Assembly: GCF_030463535.1 (NCBI RefSeq)
Contig: NC_132879.1
Location: 32,286,133 to 32,350,132, forward strand
Reading direction: 5' to 3'
From: Salminus brasiliensis
Taxonomy: Eukaryota; Chordata; Actinopteri; Characiformes; Bryconidae
Length of the DNA stretch: 64,000 bases
Shown: positions 41,887 through 59,952 of the stretch, piece after piece
Layout: each line of letters starts with the position of its first letter
Numbering within the stretch: position 1 is the stretch's first letter
Notes under the pieces: model-generated
Told to the model about the DNA's origin: nothing
Database searches by the model: none
What the model saw: the letters and a program-made list of their open reading frames with translations, nothing else
Position numbers and translations under genes: made by a program

Positions 41887-42903
41887 ATGGGAGTGTGTTA
41901 TTTATCAGTTCCCCGCTTGAGAGGCAGAAATAATGTCGAGCTACCCTGGTAAGTTCCGTTGAGCTAGCTAGCTAATGTTGTCTGAGGAGAGGTCAAAGCT
42001 GCCAGCATGTAGCTAGCTAGATAGCTAACAACACTGCTACATCCGATAGGAAACGATGGAAAGGGGAAGACGAGCCACAGTTGGAATAAAAAGGCTTTTG
42101 TAATGTTGTTGTAATCTCAGATATACTGCCTCGTGTGTCAGGCAGCACTGCATATTAGTTCGTTGAACGAGAAAGTCCTGTGTCTAGAAACCTGGTGGCA
42201 GATCTGGTGCTCAGTCACTAGCTGTTGTACTCGTACCATGTAGATGGTGCCAGTGGGGAACACACATCCCAGTATAATTCTGTGTTCAGTCTTTATTTTA
42301 TTTCATCCAGGCAAAATGCTTTGACATTTAACGTGTATTTTTGCGAGAGATAAAACTACATCAATGTCGGTTCAGTTTGATTTAAAGGTCTTCAGCTTTA
42401 GATTAACAAGCATTTTAACCGGCTTTAAATGGGGGGAAAAAAAGCAATATTTTATATCATATTTGATATGTTAGTTGCTCCTTTTAATCTAGGATTTGTT
42501 TTGTGGGTAAAGGTGGTTCTGTTGCCCTTTGAACAGTCCAATAATCACATCTCACACTAATCCTGTCAGTCTGGTGGGCTCACGTCACCTTTACACTGAT
42601 CACGTGAAGACCTTTGATCTCCTGACACCGCTGTAAGTGCTAATGACATATTAGCTGAACAGCCTTCGAGAGCCTGAGATTTCACTCTGCCCTCTCCCAC
42701 CGTGTCGACAAGTCCAGTTCAGCTCCCGCTGTTGAAGAGTGAATTGAATTTCATCTCCAAAATTGGCTGAAATATGTTTTGGAGCATTACACTGTTGTGT
42801 TTGCACTGTTCTTAACCTCGTCTTCTTCATTGTGTGTCTGTGCAGATTGATGGGCAGGTGTGGTGCAGGGCCTGTCGGATGAAGGTCAGTGTCAGCTGGA
42901 ACG
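41887..42903 (+). other. slc25a44 5' untranslated exons with four upstream ORFs
   Basis: Exon 1 ends at 41948 (TACCCTG then GTAAGT), and exon 2 begins at 42846 after a CTGTGCAG acceptor. Across this junction there are four upstream ATGs: 41887 (20 codons, stop TGA formed at the splice junction), 41933 (MSSYPD then stop), 42850 (10 codons), and 42879 (out of frame, runs to 43034 and overlaps the main start). Exon 1 limits are inferred from the donor and the phase. Confidence 0.55.
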
Positions 42904-45900
42904 ATGCATCAGAAACGGACCATCCGGATCATAGAGTGGGAGGACCTGGACAAGAGGAAGTTTTACTCCCTCGGTGTGTTCATGACCTTGACCACTCGTG
43001 CCACTGTCTACCCCTTTACCCTGATCCGAACTAGACTGCAGATTCAGAAGGGAAAGTCGCTCTACAACGGCACTTTCGATGCCTTCTGTAAGATCCTGAA
43101 GGCGGAAGGGATGCAGGGACTGTACAGAGGCTTCATGGTCAACACCTTCACGCTGATCTCAGGGCAAGCCTACATCACCACCTATGAGCTGGTGAGAAAG
43201 TATGTGTCTCAGTACTCCTCCAGCAACACCCTCAAGTCTCTGGTGGCCGGAGGCTCGGCTTCACTGGTGGCCCAGAGCATCACTGTACCCATTGACGTGG
43301 TCTCCCAGCAGCTGATGATGCAAGGCCAGGGGGAACATCTCACACGCTTTAAGTCCAAGATAGTGGTGGCCACGTCTAAACACAAAGTGACTTTTGGACA
43401 GACCAAGGACATAATGGTGCAGATATTTGCAGCAGATGGTTTTCGGGGGTTTTATCGTGGCTATGTGGCCTCTCTCCTCACCTACATCCCTAACAGTGCC
43501 CTGTGGTGGCCTTTTTATCACTTTTATGCAGGTAAAAGGAAAACGAATGTCCTTCATAATACACAGTGTTCTAATTGGACAACAAAATGTTCTCATTAGC
43601 ATTGTACTTTTTCTGACCTCCTAGAAAGTGTTTTTTTTTTTTTTTTTTTTTTTTTCTTTTTTTTATATTTAATGACCAGTTTCAGAGCATGGTATGCACC
43701 AACCTCACCCCTCCTACTGGTCCTAACATTAAGAAGCTCGTGGATCAAGTACAGTACCTTGTAGAAGTATTCAGGTTACTTAAAAGTCCTCAGATTCATT
43801 GGGATTACAGAAGACATTTAAGATAGTTTCAGACACTATTTTTAAATTGAAAACTAGTACGCGCGAATCATGATTTGTCAGCAGGTCTTTTGGAAAAAAA
43901 GAAACCCTAAGTTTTATTTCCTCATACACCAGTAGTTGATATAACCACTTATAGCTGCAGTAAAGTCTGTTGAGGAGTTTTGCTCTCAGTTCAGGAGTGA
44001 TTTTAGAATTGAGGGCAAATGAATTGAGGTCAGGGCTTTGACTTGACCATTGTGGAGCATGTTCTTTTTGGTCCTGCTGAAATATGAAGTTTCTTCCAAG
44101 CTTTAGTTTTTCAACGGACTAAAGCAGAGTGTCTTTCAATATCTCCCTGTTTTTTTTCCCCACAACATGGCGCTGCCACCCCTGTATTGGAATGGTGGTA
44201 GGAGGTCATAAGTGACAACTAACTAAACGAAGAGCAGGAATTTCAGAGTGTAGCCTACGTCATCTGTGCAGAAGTTGGGCTTGTTCATTAGAAAACTGTA
44301 GATTATTGTAGACAAAAAGCCTTTTTAACTTTCAGTGGAATAAAAAGATTTTATTCCAAGTCCTTTAGAGCATTTCTATTGGTCAGTTGATCATGAAACA
44401 CTGATGCAACAGAGGGTTCAAATTATGTCTGATAATAATAAAAATAGACACATGGTTTTGAACAAAAGTGACAATATAGATTTCATATAATAAAGAATTT
44501 GTTGTGTTCATGTGAGAACTGATGACTAATGAATTGTTTGTGATCAAAACAGAGCAGCTGTCTAAGCTGGCCCCTGCCAACTGCCCTCACCTGCTCCTGC
44601 AAGCCATGGCTGGGCCCATGGCTGCAGCCACTGCCTCCACCATCACTAACCCCATGGATGTAGTGAGAGCCAGAGTGCAGGTAACACAGCTTCGTCCTTC
44701 CACTCACACATATAAAATGCATAAAGCATAAAGAGGACAAAATACAGTTTCCCCTTTACGACCAAAGAATTATTGCACCTGTTACAAACTTTACAAGTAG
44801 AACAAACCAATCATAAATGAGGATAACAGACATGATCAAAATGCCAGATATTACGCAAGCAATAAAGCATGATCACATCACAACTGAAGTTGAGAAGAGC
44901 TTTTGCTTGAGAAGCATTTCACTGCCTGTGGCTTCTGTAGTCATTTTCTTTTGTCTTGCTGTAGTGGATGGAAGCCATTGTTACATTTATATAATTTTGA
45001 CACAAAATATTAAATGTTGCATAGTTTTTTTTGTTGTTATTGATTAGATGTTGCAGCATGTTATCAAACAGTATATGCAGTATATTTTATATATTATTAT
45101 TATTATTTTAAATGCAATCCGTGGCTCTGATTGTAAGACTTCTGCATCAGCATTGGTTATTGATATATATTGCTTGTTAACTTGTCAGTATTGATTTGAT
45201 AATTGAATAATTGAATAATTATAACCGATGTCAAAGTACTGCAGTGGTAAAGTGAGAGTGGTGTGAGATTCGCCATTGTCATGTTGTCAATATGACTTAA
45301 ATGCTATGAGAAGCCTATGATTGCAGTGCAGGTAGAACTTAACATGGATCGTATTGAGCATTAGAGAGATTTACAGAGTTAGAGTGTCAGGATTCATTAA
45401 CTTGAGATAAAACTGACCGAGCGTTGGAGATTGCAATGGCAGACAAAATAGGAAAGTTCAGGAAACTGAAACGTAAGCTTCTGTAGTACATTATCAGACA
45501 ACTGATTTATCTAAAGGTGTCGGTTGCGTGGTGAGTTGTTATTTAGCAAGTTTGGTTCCCGCTTCCATCATTTAGTTGAGAAGAATAGACTGAACTGAGC
45601 TGTTTTATCCAACTCAAGTGTTTCAATGTTTATATAATATATATATATATATATAATAAAAAAATCTCTTGTTACTCTCAAAGAAGAACCTGAGCCAGCA
45701 TACTAATGATGCCAGTGCGTACCAGAAACCTCATGTTATTGCGCAGTCTTTTAATCACAACTATAAATCAAGTCATTAATGAAGAGAAGCTGCGGTTCTG
45801 GCTGGTGGACTGTTAAAAGTGTAAAATCCTTTTTCTTCTTAAAAACCTTTTATTGAAGCACCTTAAGAGGTTCCTCCACTGTTTTAAATTGAATAACCTC

Positions 45901-46171
45901 CAAAACTTCCTCAAGGAGAGGCTGATCAATCCTAAACTGATTGGCAAGTACTCTTCTATCAAGTCAAGTCAAATGATTTGTATAGCCCTTTTTTACAACT
46001 GTTGTCACAAAGCAGCTTTACACAGTAATTAGTAAAAGGCAGAAGAAAAGAAAAATAACTAACAGAAATAGACATGAACAGTGACAACGACAGTGACAGT
46101 TGTTTTCTGTATCTAAGCAGCTGAGAGACAGAGAACCATGTTGAAAAAGTCAGCATTTACATTTAGAGGTT

Positions 46172-46240
<69 letters not shown>

Positions 46241-47756
46241 TGCTCAAGTGGGTTGCAAATGCATTGAAGTAAATATAAGTCTGTACTTCTAGAAGAAAGT
46301 AGAAGAAAGATGGCTTCAAATATGCGTCAAATTTACACATTGCTCTGATCTTTGATCATTTTTATTTATAGCAGTTCTGAGAAATCTCCTGATATGATTC
46401 CACCATCATTGTGCACTTTGGTGCAGTAGGTGGAGGAAAGCCAGGTGTTGTTCTCCATCTGACTGCTGGATGAAAATGTGAATAAACCGGGAGACAATAA
46501 GTGAATAAAAAAAGAAAGCTTCGGAGGGAGCGAACTTCATTATCATTATGAAAGCCAGCCTTTCTCAGTAGTAATGCAGGACAGTGCCATGTGGGGAATG
46601 AAGTGAGTGTGAAGTACTGTAATTAGAGAGTATTGTCCAGTCATATAAGAACAGTCAGCACATATTTAATGTTGTCATTGTATGGCTGTCGCAATAGACC
46701 ATACATTACTGTAAGAAAAATGTGTAATCATATTTCCTATTAAAACATTTGATTTAATATAAAAATGATACGATACAATACATACTGATACTGTTTATGT
46801 CCATTGTTATGCAAGTTTGTCAAGTCCCATCCTCTACATCTACACACTTCTGTCCATTCTAATGCATTAATACCATTTTTTAAAACTAAAATGTGGTGTA
46901 TGCAAAATAAATGAACATTGTGCTCCAAAATGCCCATTTTTACATTTACGTTTTTCATGTAGAGAATTTTTCATTAATTTTCACATAGAAAACTTAAAAA
47001 AAAGAATGATCTACTTAATGTGTCATTTGACCAGAGGATGTTTCACAGAACACTAGTCTTAGGCTTAAAACAATGAATAATTTATTTGAATTTAGGTCAC
47101 TTTGTATGCACACTTATATATAATAATATATAAAATATTAACAATTACAGTAAATAAAATACTAACGATATTTTCTTTCTGCCTCAAGAGCTCATTACCA
47201 CTTTTTTAATCATAATAGACTGATTCATAAAAAAATAACCTTAATTCTTAGTGCTATAAATGGTCATTTTAGAATGATCAGTACTCTTCATATTTTTTTC
47301 TGCTAATTATTTAATAAGTGCACAAGACTGAAATATTAGAATCATTATATGCACATACTGTTGTAAATCTTTCAGTCCCATCTTAGAATGTACATTGACC
47401 AGACAGGGCCTACTTTGAAGCTGTAGGAGTTTAAATATTACTCTCTGGAGTCATCTCCCTGTGTCAGGGGTTTACGTTGGCTCCCCATTCGACCAGACTT
47501 GTGTAGCAGGAAGGAAACCTAAAGCACATTCCATCCCACATAATCCCCTACCTTTTTCTCCAAGGTTGAAGGCCGCTCGTCTGTGATCGAGACGTTTAAG
47601 CAGCTAATGGCTGAGGAGGGCATGTGGGGCCTGACGAAAGGTCTCTCGGCGCGCATCATCTCCTCGACTCCCACCTCCATCCTCATCGTCATCGGATACG
47701 AGACACTGAAGAGGCTCAGTCTGAGGCCTGAGCTGGTTCACACTAGACACTGGTGA
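42904..47756 (+). CDS. slc25a44: Mitochondrial branched-chain amino acid carrier, SLC25 family member 44
   Basis: Coding exons are 42904-43531, 44553-44680 and 47565-47756, totalling 948 bases or 315 residues (human 314). It starts MHQKRTIRIIEWEDLDK, aligned to the known SLC25A44 N terminus. The ATG at 42904 was chosen for this alignment and has A at -3. The protein is a six-helix inner-membrane carrier with three repeats. Their signature regions are PFTLIRTRLQIQ, where the usual acidic residue is absent, PIDVVSQQLM and PMDVVRARVQ. Family blocks SGQAYITTYELVRKYV, LVAGGSASLVAQSITVP, FYRGYVASLLTYIPNSA and GLSARIISSTPTSI are present, and it ends LRPELVHTRHW. SLC25A44 imports branched-chain amino acids into mitochondria. 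A typical teleost copy; the a/b paralog is not resolved. Confidence 0.97.
43630..43656. repeat. Poly(T) tract
   Basis: About 27 T residues in slc25a44 intron 2, followed by a CTTTT run. Confidence 0.9.
45955..46045. repeat. Fish dispersed repeat fragment in slc25a44 intron
   Basis: The run 'AAGTCAAGTCAAATGATTTG' followed by 'GTTGTCACAAAGCAGCTTTA' matches a repeat seen widely in fish genomes. The termini were not determined. Confidence 0.45.
46175..46239. repeat. (GT)n microsatellite, about 32 units
   Basis: Perfect GT repeat in slc25a44 intron 3 (last intron). It is the longest dinucleotide run in the window and likely polymorphic. Confidence 0.97.
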
Positions 47757-50070
47757 AAAGCAGAGCCCAGGAGTGGACGCCAAAACACAGTCCAGGACCA
47801 CTATACCTCAGAGCGGAGCTTGATAGACTGGCCCTCTCTTTCCAGGCCTCTCTGCCTTTTAAGCAGTTGCCTTTTGGGATATTTTAACATGTGGTCAGGC
47901 TGCATGGATTTTATAATGGAGATTTTGGAAGGAGGACCAGGAGAAATTTAGGCCATGCTCATTGTCTTTATATAGAAATATATTTTGTAAACTTTTCAGC
48001 AAGGAGATTTTGGCCTAATTGTGTGTGTGTGTGTGTGTGTGTGCGCGCAGTGCATACAGGTGCTTCTTAATGAACATTAGCTTTTTCAGCTCCAGAATTC
48101 TTCAGAATTAACTTCATTTTTAAATCTGGTATGAAAGCAGACTGTATCCACGTACACCGATCGCAAGATCACTACAGGTCAGCTCTTGCGCTTACATGTG
48201 CCATGAAAATGCCCCAGGGTCACTGCTCTGGTATTACGAGGTCCCTGAGATGTGCTGATTGATTTTATTTTTGTAGAGTGGACCTGAGCCCTAAACATGT
48301 TGTACGCTAAACAACAAGGCTGGTGAAATCCAGCAAACGCCTGTCCATCTCTACATAAGCTCTGGAGGTGGTCAGTAGGACTCTTTCAACAGTATTCACG
48401 CTGCATGTGTACCCAGCTGCCATTAACACTTTCTTTTCATCCTTGTGCCAAATATGCATACAGTTTGCACAGTAGTGCCACAATCATAGTGACTTACGGT
48501 GTTCTTTAGGAGTGTATAATATAATTTTAAGTGATTTGTATTCCTAAATACAGAAGTCAGACATTTACATTCACTCATCATGGACATGAATTTCATGCTA
48601 ATAATGGGCTTTCTATGACCGCATGAGTGTGCGACACACAAGAATTTGCCGCTGATGTTTTAATGAGGGGGGTCAATATAATTGAAATCAATACAGTGTC
48701 AAGATTTTACATACAGGGTTAAAATATACAAATTATTCATTTCATTTTAATTATCTTTTAATTTTTCAAGATTCTTGCAGTGTGCTACACGATCTCATTG
48801 CCCACATAAAAGAGTTGGTCTGACAGCATTCACTGGATTGACCGACTCCCAGTCCAGTCCAAGGAGCTCATTGCAGCTTTGAGAAGAATGGTTGTAGATT
48901 AACTGTCAGCAAATATTTAGAAGGATCATCAGTTCAAGCAATTGTATGTTAATATAAGTTATTTGAAGATGTAGCAACTTTCCTATGATCTGGAAGACCT
49001 GAAAGTTTACCCTCTGCTGAGAGGAAATTGGTTCAGAAGGCCAGAAACAACTCAGGAATCACCAATGCACAGGCCTGCCATGGATTGGAAGTTCTGAAAT
49101 CATTGAACTGTGCTTAAAAGTTGGGTCCATGTCAGGAGACTCAACCAATTCTCCCAAGAAAAGTGGTTAAACATCCAAGCTAAATTCTGCCAGAGGCTTG
49201 TTGATGTCTACCAAAAGCACCTGGTCAAGGTGCAGCTTGCTAAGGGACATTTTGACCTGGAGTTTTACTTATTTTCTTTCTATTAAAGATGTGTTGTACA
49301 CTCATTCTGCCCCAGAAAAGTAAAAGTACTTTAGAGAAATTACTGAAAGCCGATGCTACCATGACAGTCATGTCCATGATGAGTGCATGTAAACTTCATG
49401 ACCAAAACTGTGTGTCATCTATATCAGATCTTTTGTCCTGCACTTGGGACCTTGGTCATAGAGGACTATGGGTGGGGGTTAAAATGAATGTATTGTAGAG
49501 GCATTATGCCTTAGAAATAAGTGGAGTCTGTAGTGAAACCGTTACACACATGGCAGTTGTTGTATCTGTGATGTTACCTATTTTGAGAGGCCTTGTGTTG
49601 TATGTAAAAGCTCTAATGTGCGTTGGGGCCAAAGTTATGTTTTACACTTGAAATCATGCTTTGTAAATGTGAATCATCATTGTATTGTTTAGGCAGCAGT
49701 AAACTGATTCCTTGTAGGGCTGTGAATGCATTTGTTGTGTTTCTAACCTGAATGTGTGTGTCTGGAGCTCATTAAATGAACATGATGTTCATTAACACAT
49801 TCTCCTCCTGTTGTTTTGGTTGGGGGTTAGTCATATTGAGTCTAAGTTCAGTTTCACCAACTAGGCTCTCTTCTGTGGAGGAATTAGCCAGATTTGCAAC
49901 ACCAACCTTGTCTTTACATACTGCTGTCCTCAAAGTGATGGCCATTAATTGTCTTAGCACACATGGATGGCCTCAGCACTGTAAAGCCTGGTCGTTTAAG
50001 CTAAATTCTGAAATGTGTTTGATATGTAACTTGTATATCAATCACAATAAAGTTAGACCAGTATGAAGGA
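47757..50070 (+). other. slc25a44 3' untranslated region
   Basis: This runs from the stop codon to a consensus AATAAA at 50046-50051, about 2.3 kb, a long but plausible 3' UTR. It includes a (GT)n run at 48019-48044, a probable old repeat at about 48780-49270 and the near-palindrome AATGAACATGATGTTCATT at 49775-49793. The Tc1 element at 50115 begins just past this signal. Confidence 0.55.
48780..49270. repeat. Probable decayed DNA transposon within the slc25a44 3' UTR
   Basis: The stretch has phrases such as 'CATCCAAGCTAAATTC' and 'CAGAGGCTTGTTGATG' that resemble a dispersed fish element, but no terminal repeats or frame were found. The family is not recognised. Confidence 0.35.
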
Positions 50071-50114
50071 TGGCACACCGGTCCACAAGTAGCTTTCTGA
50101 TGCACTGGAAGCTA

Positions 50115-51685
50115 CAGTGGGGAAAAAAAGTATTTAGTCTGTCATCAATTGTGCAATTTCTCCCACTTAAAAAAAATGAGAGAGGCCTGTAATTGACATC
50201 ATAGGTAGACCTCAACTATGAGAGACAAAATGAGAAAAAAGTCTGAAAATCACACTGTCTGATTTTTTAAAGAATTTATTTGCAAATTATGGTGTAAAAT
50301 AAGTATTTGGTCACCTACAAACAAGCAAGATTTCTGGCTGTCACAGACCTGTAACAACTTCTTTAAGAGGCTTCTCTGTCCTCCACTCATTACCTGTATT
50401 AATGCCACCTGTTTGAACTCGTTAAGAGTATAAAAGACAACTGCCCACAACCTCAAACAGTCACACTCCAAACTCCACTATGGTGAAGACCAAAGAGCTG
50501 TCGAAGGACACCAGAAACAAAATTGTAGACCTGCACCAGGCTGGGAAGACTGAATCTGCAATAGGCAGCAGCTTGGTGTGACGAAAAATACTGTGGGAGC
50601 AATAATCAGAAAATGGGAGACCTACAAGACCACTGCTAATCTCACTTGATCAGGGGCTCCACACAAGATCTCAGCCCGTGGGGTCAAAATGATCACAAGA
50701 ACGGTGAGCAAAAATCCCAGAACCACACGGGGGGACCTAGTGAATTACCTGCAGAAAGCTGGGACCAACGTTACAAAGCTACCATCAGTAACACACTACG
50801 CCGCCAGGGACTCAGATCTTCCAGTGTTCCCCTGCTTAAGCCAGTACATATCCGGGCGCATCTGAAGTTTGCTAGAGAGCATTTGGATGTGAAGAGTATT
50901 GGGAGAATGTCTTATGGTCAGATGAAACCAAAGTAGAACAGTTTGTTGTGTTTGGAGGAGAGTGAATGCTGAGTTGCATCCAAAGAACACCATACCAACT
51001 GTGAAGCATGGGGGTGGCAACATCATGCTTTGGGGCTGTTTCTCTGCAAAGGCACTAGGACGACTGGTCCGTGTACGTGAAAGAATAAATGGGGCCATGT
51101 ATTGTGAGATTTTGAGTGCAAACCTCCTTCCATCAGCAAGGGCATTGAAGATGAAACGTGGCTGGGTCTTTCAGCATGACAATGATCCCAAGCACACTGC
51201 CAGGGCAACAAAGGAGTGGCTTCATAAGAAGCATTTCAAGGTCCCGGAGTGGCCTAGCCAGTCTCCAGATCTCAACCCCATAGAAAACCTTTGAAGGGAG
51301 TTTAAAGTCTGTGTTACCCGCCGAAAGCCCCAAAACATCATTGCTCTAGAGGAGATCTGCATGGAGGACTGGGCCAACATACCAGCAACGGTGTGTGCCA
51401 ACCTTGTGAAGACTTACAGAAAATGTTTGACCTCTGTCATTGCCAACAAAGGATATATAACAAAGTATTGAGATGAACCTTTGTTATTGACCAAATACTT
51501 ATTTTCCACCATTATTTGCAAATAAATTCTTTAAAAATCAGACAATGTGATTTTCTGATTTCTTTTTTCTCATTTTGTCTCTCATAGTTGAGGTCTACCT
51601 ATGATTTCAATTACAGGCCTTTCTCATCTTTTTAAGTGGGAGAACTTGCACAATTGGTGACTGACTAAATACTTTTCTCCCACTG
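50115..51685 (+). mobile_element. Tc1/mariner-family transposon, complete ends, broken transposase
   Basis: The element begins CAGTGGGGAAAAAAAGTATT and ends with AATACTTTTCTCCCACTG, with a TA on each side (50113-50114 and 51686-51687), the Tc1/mariner target duplication. The terminal inverted repeats are about 200 bases long. Between them a transposase frame on the plus strand starts at 50480 (MVKTKELSKDTRNKIVDL) and continues with [32 protein letters not shown] and [10 protein letters not shown]. It carries deletions, a frameshift near 50563 and premature stops, so it is not functional as it stands. Confidence 0.93.
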
Positions 51686-51838
51686 TATGTGTGGTAATGA
51701 ACATGCAGTAATGGTATAAGCCCAGCAGAGGGTACTCTGGACAGCATTTGAATGATTTAGAATCAAAAACCACACTATTAGTAGTGCAGGTTCTTCTCAG
51801 ACTGACAGACAAAACACTTATATTATATTTTAAAAATG

Positions 51839-51844
51839 TTTAAT
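51839..51844 (-). terminator. Candidate poly(A) signal of wdr61
   Basis: TTTAAT on the plus strand reads ATTAAA on the wdr61 strand, about 500 bases beyond the stop codon. It is a common variant signal and the only good candidate I saw nearby. Confidence 0.4.
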
Positions 51845-52341
51845 GTCTGACAAATTGGCAATAATTCACAAAAGCAAGCAAAAAAAATCCCATATCATTA
51901 ACTCAGACACTGCATTTGTGTGCGTGCATTGTTTTTTTTTTCCCTGGACAGACCCAGAGCTAGCTGGTGGAAAATGAGAGCTTTCTGCATGTTAACAGCT
52001 GTAGTCAACAGCAGACTGGACTACAGCTCAGAACCAGAAGGACTCGGAGTTCACCAGCTCAAGTTTTAGAATATTCTGATAGCTGCTGGATGGAAGTTGT
52101 AGTAGGAACAAAGCTGTCCAGTCTGGATATAGATATTTTTTATAGATAGCCATTTTTGAGCATCAGCAGGAACTATGAATATTTTATGAATAGTGGAGAT
52201 CTAGGATCAGTTTGGCCTTTCATATCCTAATTCTGTTACATATGAACAGGGGACAGCTGACCCTAGATTAGCACACTCTCAAGGCCTTCCAGCCAAAGGA
52301 GCTCTGGTGTAAAGGAGGCAATGTCCATTCCTGTAGCAGCT

Positions 52342-57688
<5,347 letters not shown>

Positions 57689-58059
57689 CTTCACGTGTTG
57701 ACTGTGGCAGTGTTCTCCGTCTTCACCGGTTCTGGTTTCTGAAAACAACAACAAGCACAACAACTCCAGTTAAACAAGTCTAGTACAAAACTCAACTGCT
57801 CGGCTCACTTGGATCACCAGCAAGCCGCGTTGCTAGCTAGCTAACTGCGCAGGCTAGGATACACACTTCACTGCACTCTGCTAGCGCTAGCCTGACCGGC
57901 TATGCAGCGAACATTAGCGAACAAGCCGACTTACACTGCGCCGCTGACAAACGGAACTAAGCGAGGTCCTAGCTTACACTAGTAACACGCATATAGCCGA
58001 GCTGGGCTTTGAGCTAGCCTGTAAATAACAGAGATAAGGCAGGGTGGTGTAACGTAGAG

Positions 58060-58125
58060 ATGAACATACCGCTTCCTTAGCAGTAAGCCGCCATGACAAC
58101 CGCGCGCAGTGTATTGTGGGTTTTT
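58060..58125 (-). promoter_or_regulatory. wdr61 first exon and core promoter
   Basis: On the minus strand a non-coding exon ends GGAAGCG at a GTATGT donor near 58069. Just upstream, GCGCAGTGTATTGTGGGTTT (58105-58124 region) is a near match to the ZNF143 composite motif. The surrounding 57800-58100 DNA is CpG-rich and holds many GCTAGC words. Confidence 0.6.
58077..58094 (-). CDS. Five-codon upstream ORF in the wdr61 5' UTR
   Basis: In the non-coding first exon, ATG GCG GCT TAC TGC TAA forms a tiny upstream ORF (MAAYC). The ATG has G at +4. It lies before the splice donor, so every transcript using this exon and starting upstream would contain it. Whether the start site lies upstream of the ATG is not known. 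Confidence 0.5.
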   Translation of the reverse strand: MAAYC

Positions 58126-58437
58126 ACAAACGCGCTTCACTTCAACACTAGAGCGAGAAGTGCGCAGAAACTAAACACAGACCAAATACCACAGCACCAG
58201 GGTTTTAAATCAAATACAGAATGTTTTATAGTGCAGATGTACCTTTATTTGCATAATTCATTATTATTTTTAATTTATTAATTATTAAAACTCACTTAAA
58301 AACATTTTCTTAAGATTATTTTAAGAGACTCTTTATTGTCTTTTTTATGTAGGACAATTAAATCATATGCTTTTATGTTGAAATGTACTGCTTATAAACA
58401 CTGTGAGGCACTATTACTGTACTGTATGCAATTTGTT

Positions 58438-58475
58438 TATTATTATTATTATTATTATTAATAATAATAATAATT
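58438..58475. repeat. (TTA)n/(TAA)n palindromic microsatellite
   Basis: About seven ATT units are followed directly by about five AAT units, forming an inverted repeat that could extrude a hairpin. Confidence 0.85.
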
Positions 58476-59819
58476 AAAATTTCAGAAAGAATATTCATTT
58501 ATTAATTATTAATCCATTACTATTCAGAAAATGGAGAAAAAAAATAATCAAACTAAGGATTCACAAAATGTTATTAAACAAGAAGTGGAAGGGACAATGG
58601 AGGGGGAAAATGGTAACAGGAAAACCCTCCTTGGCAAACAACGGTGTAACAGTGGTGTGTGGCCTGGTGTCGGTAAGCCATTATTGTCATTATGTAGACA
58701 CTAGCAGTACTTTAAGAACAATCTCCACTTTTAATCTAATTAAATAAGACATTAATTTCAGTAGTTCAGCTATTAAAAATGATCATTTCAGAGGCTTACA
58801 CTGTGAACAGTCTGTTACAGTCTGAGACCAGTGTGAGGCTATTGTAAGGTTAAAAACATAATTTCTTTAAAAGGAGAAAATATAAGAAAAAGTTTTTAAA
58901 GAAAAACAATTTATTGTTTTTTTAAGTTAAAAAAGCACATCTAAGAAGATACTTTTAATGAATCTGAGTCCAACTTCCTTGCGATCAGCAAACTCCAGAT
59001 ATTAAAGTTGAAAACCAAATACTTCTACACTGAATAGCATGACCTTGTCAAAACAGCATCACACCATCAGTGCGCAGAGTATGTACAATAGAGTGTGGTT
59101 TTGGACTTCTTTGGCTTTCTTTCAGCATGTCTTGCAAATACGTTGTTGGTACAGAAGTAGAGTCTAACTGTGCTTTTTAGACTTGATGATCCCAGGATAG
59201 TCAAACTCATTATAGTATAACACAATACATACCTTTACTATTAAAGCTTAATTCAGTAAAATGTCATAATTTATGCGTGTGCTTGGATTTACATAAAAAA
59301 GTGATGATATTTACTGCATTATGGGGGCCAGTACAGTCTTAAATGTTCCACCCTGTCATATTATCTTCTTTGTTTTTCTTGCATCCATATGCGGTGTTTC
59401 AGTGCTTCAGGTTAGTTTCAAAGAGACATGGGAGTTGGAAATGCTGAAGAGCTGCATTGTGCTGTACGCTATTTACAAGTTGAATGGACATTGGCATTGT
59501 ATGAGCGCTAAGGTGAGAATGACGCGATGGCTTACATATGGTGGTCCTGAGGATGAATTTAACCTGCCTCTTCTTTATCTTTTTTTTCTTAGAGCATAAA
59601 GTTTGACTTTTGAAAGATCCACTGATCTTCTTCCTGAAATCCTTCTACCTTGTAATGTTATTGGCCTAGATTTTGGAGGAAGGGAACTAGAGAGTGAAAC
59701 AGAGAGCGAGTGAGTGCGAGACCCAGAGACAGAGGTGAACTATTGTGTGTATTGTCCTTCACTATAGTGATCTTAATGCGGTAAATGGAATAAACTCAAG
59801 AAAAAGGCCAAGATGCATC

Positions 59820-59952
59820 CAGGGCCCCGTTTCCCAAAAGGTGCCTTAGTGTTAAAATTACCTTAACTAGTAGAGAGAGTGTTTATTGTGATGCTCGCTT
59901 GACCATTTAAGAATTGTCCTTGTGCTGAGATGCTTTTTGGGAAAGCCAGCCC
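59820..59952. mobile_element. hAT-like MITE with 'GTTTCCCAAAAG' ends
   Basis: The left end CAGGGCCCCGTTTCCCAAAAG is mirrored by CTTTTTGGGAAAGCCAGCCC at the right. This pair of ends is a very common fish non-autonomous element. The interior is not coding. No exact target duplication could be fixed. Confidence 0.6.

Noticed and set aside
43209-43602. Minus-strand frames of 67 and 113 codons
   Set aside because: They are antisense shadows of slc25a44 exon 2.
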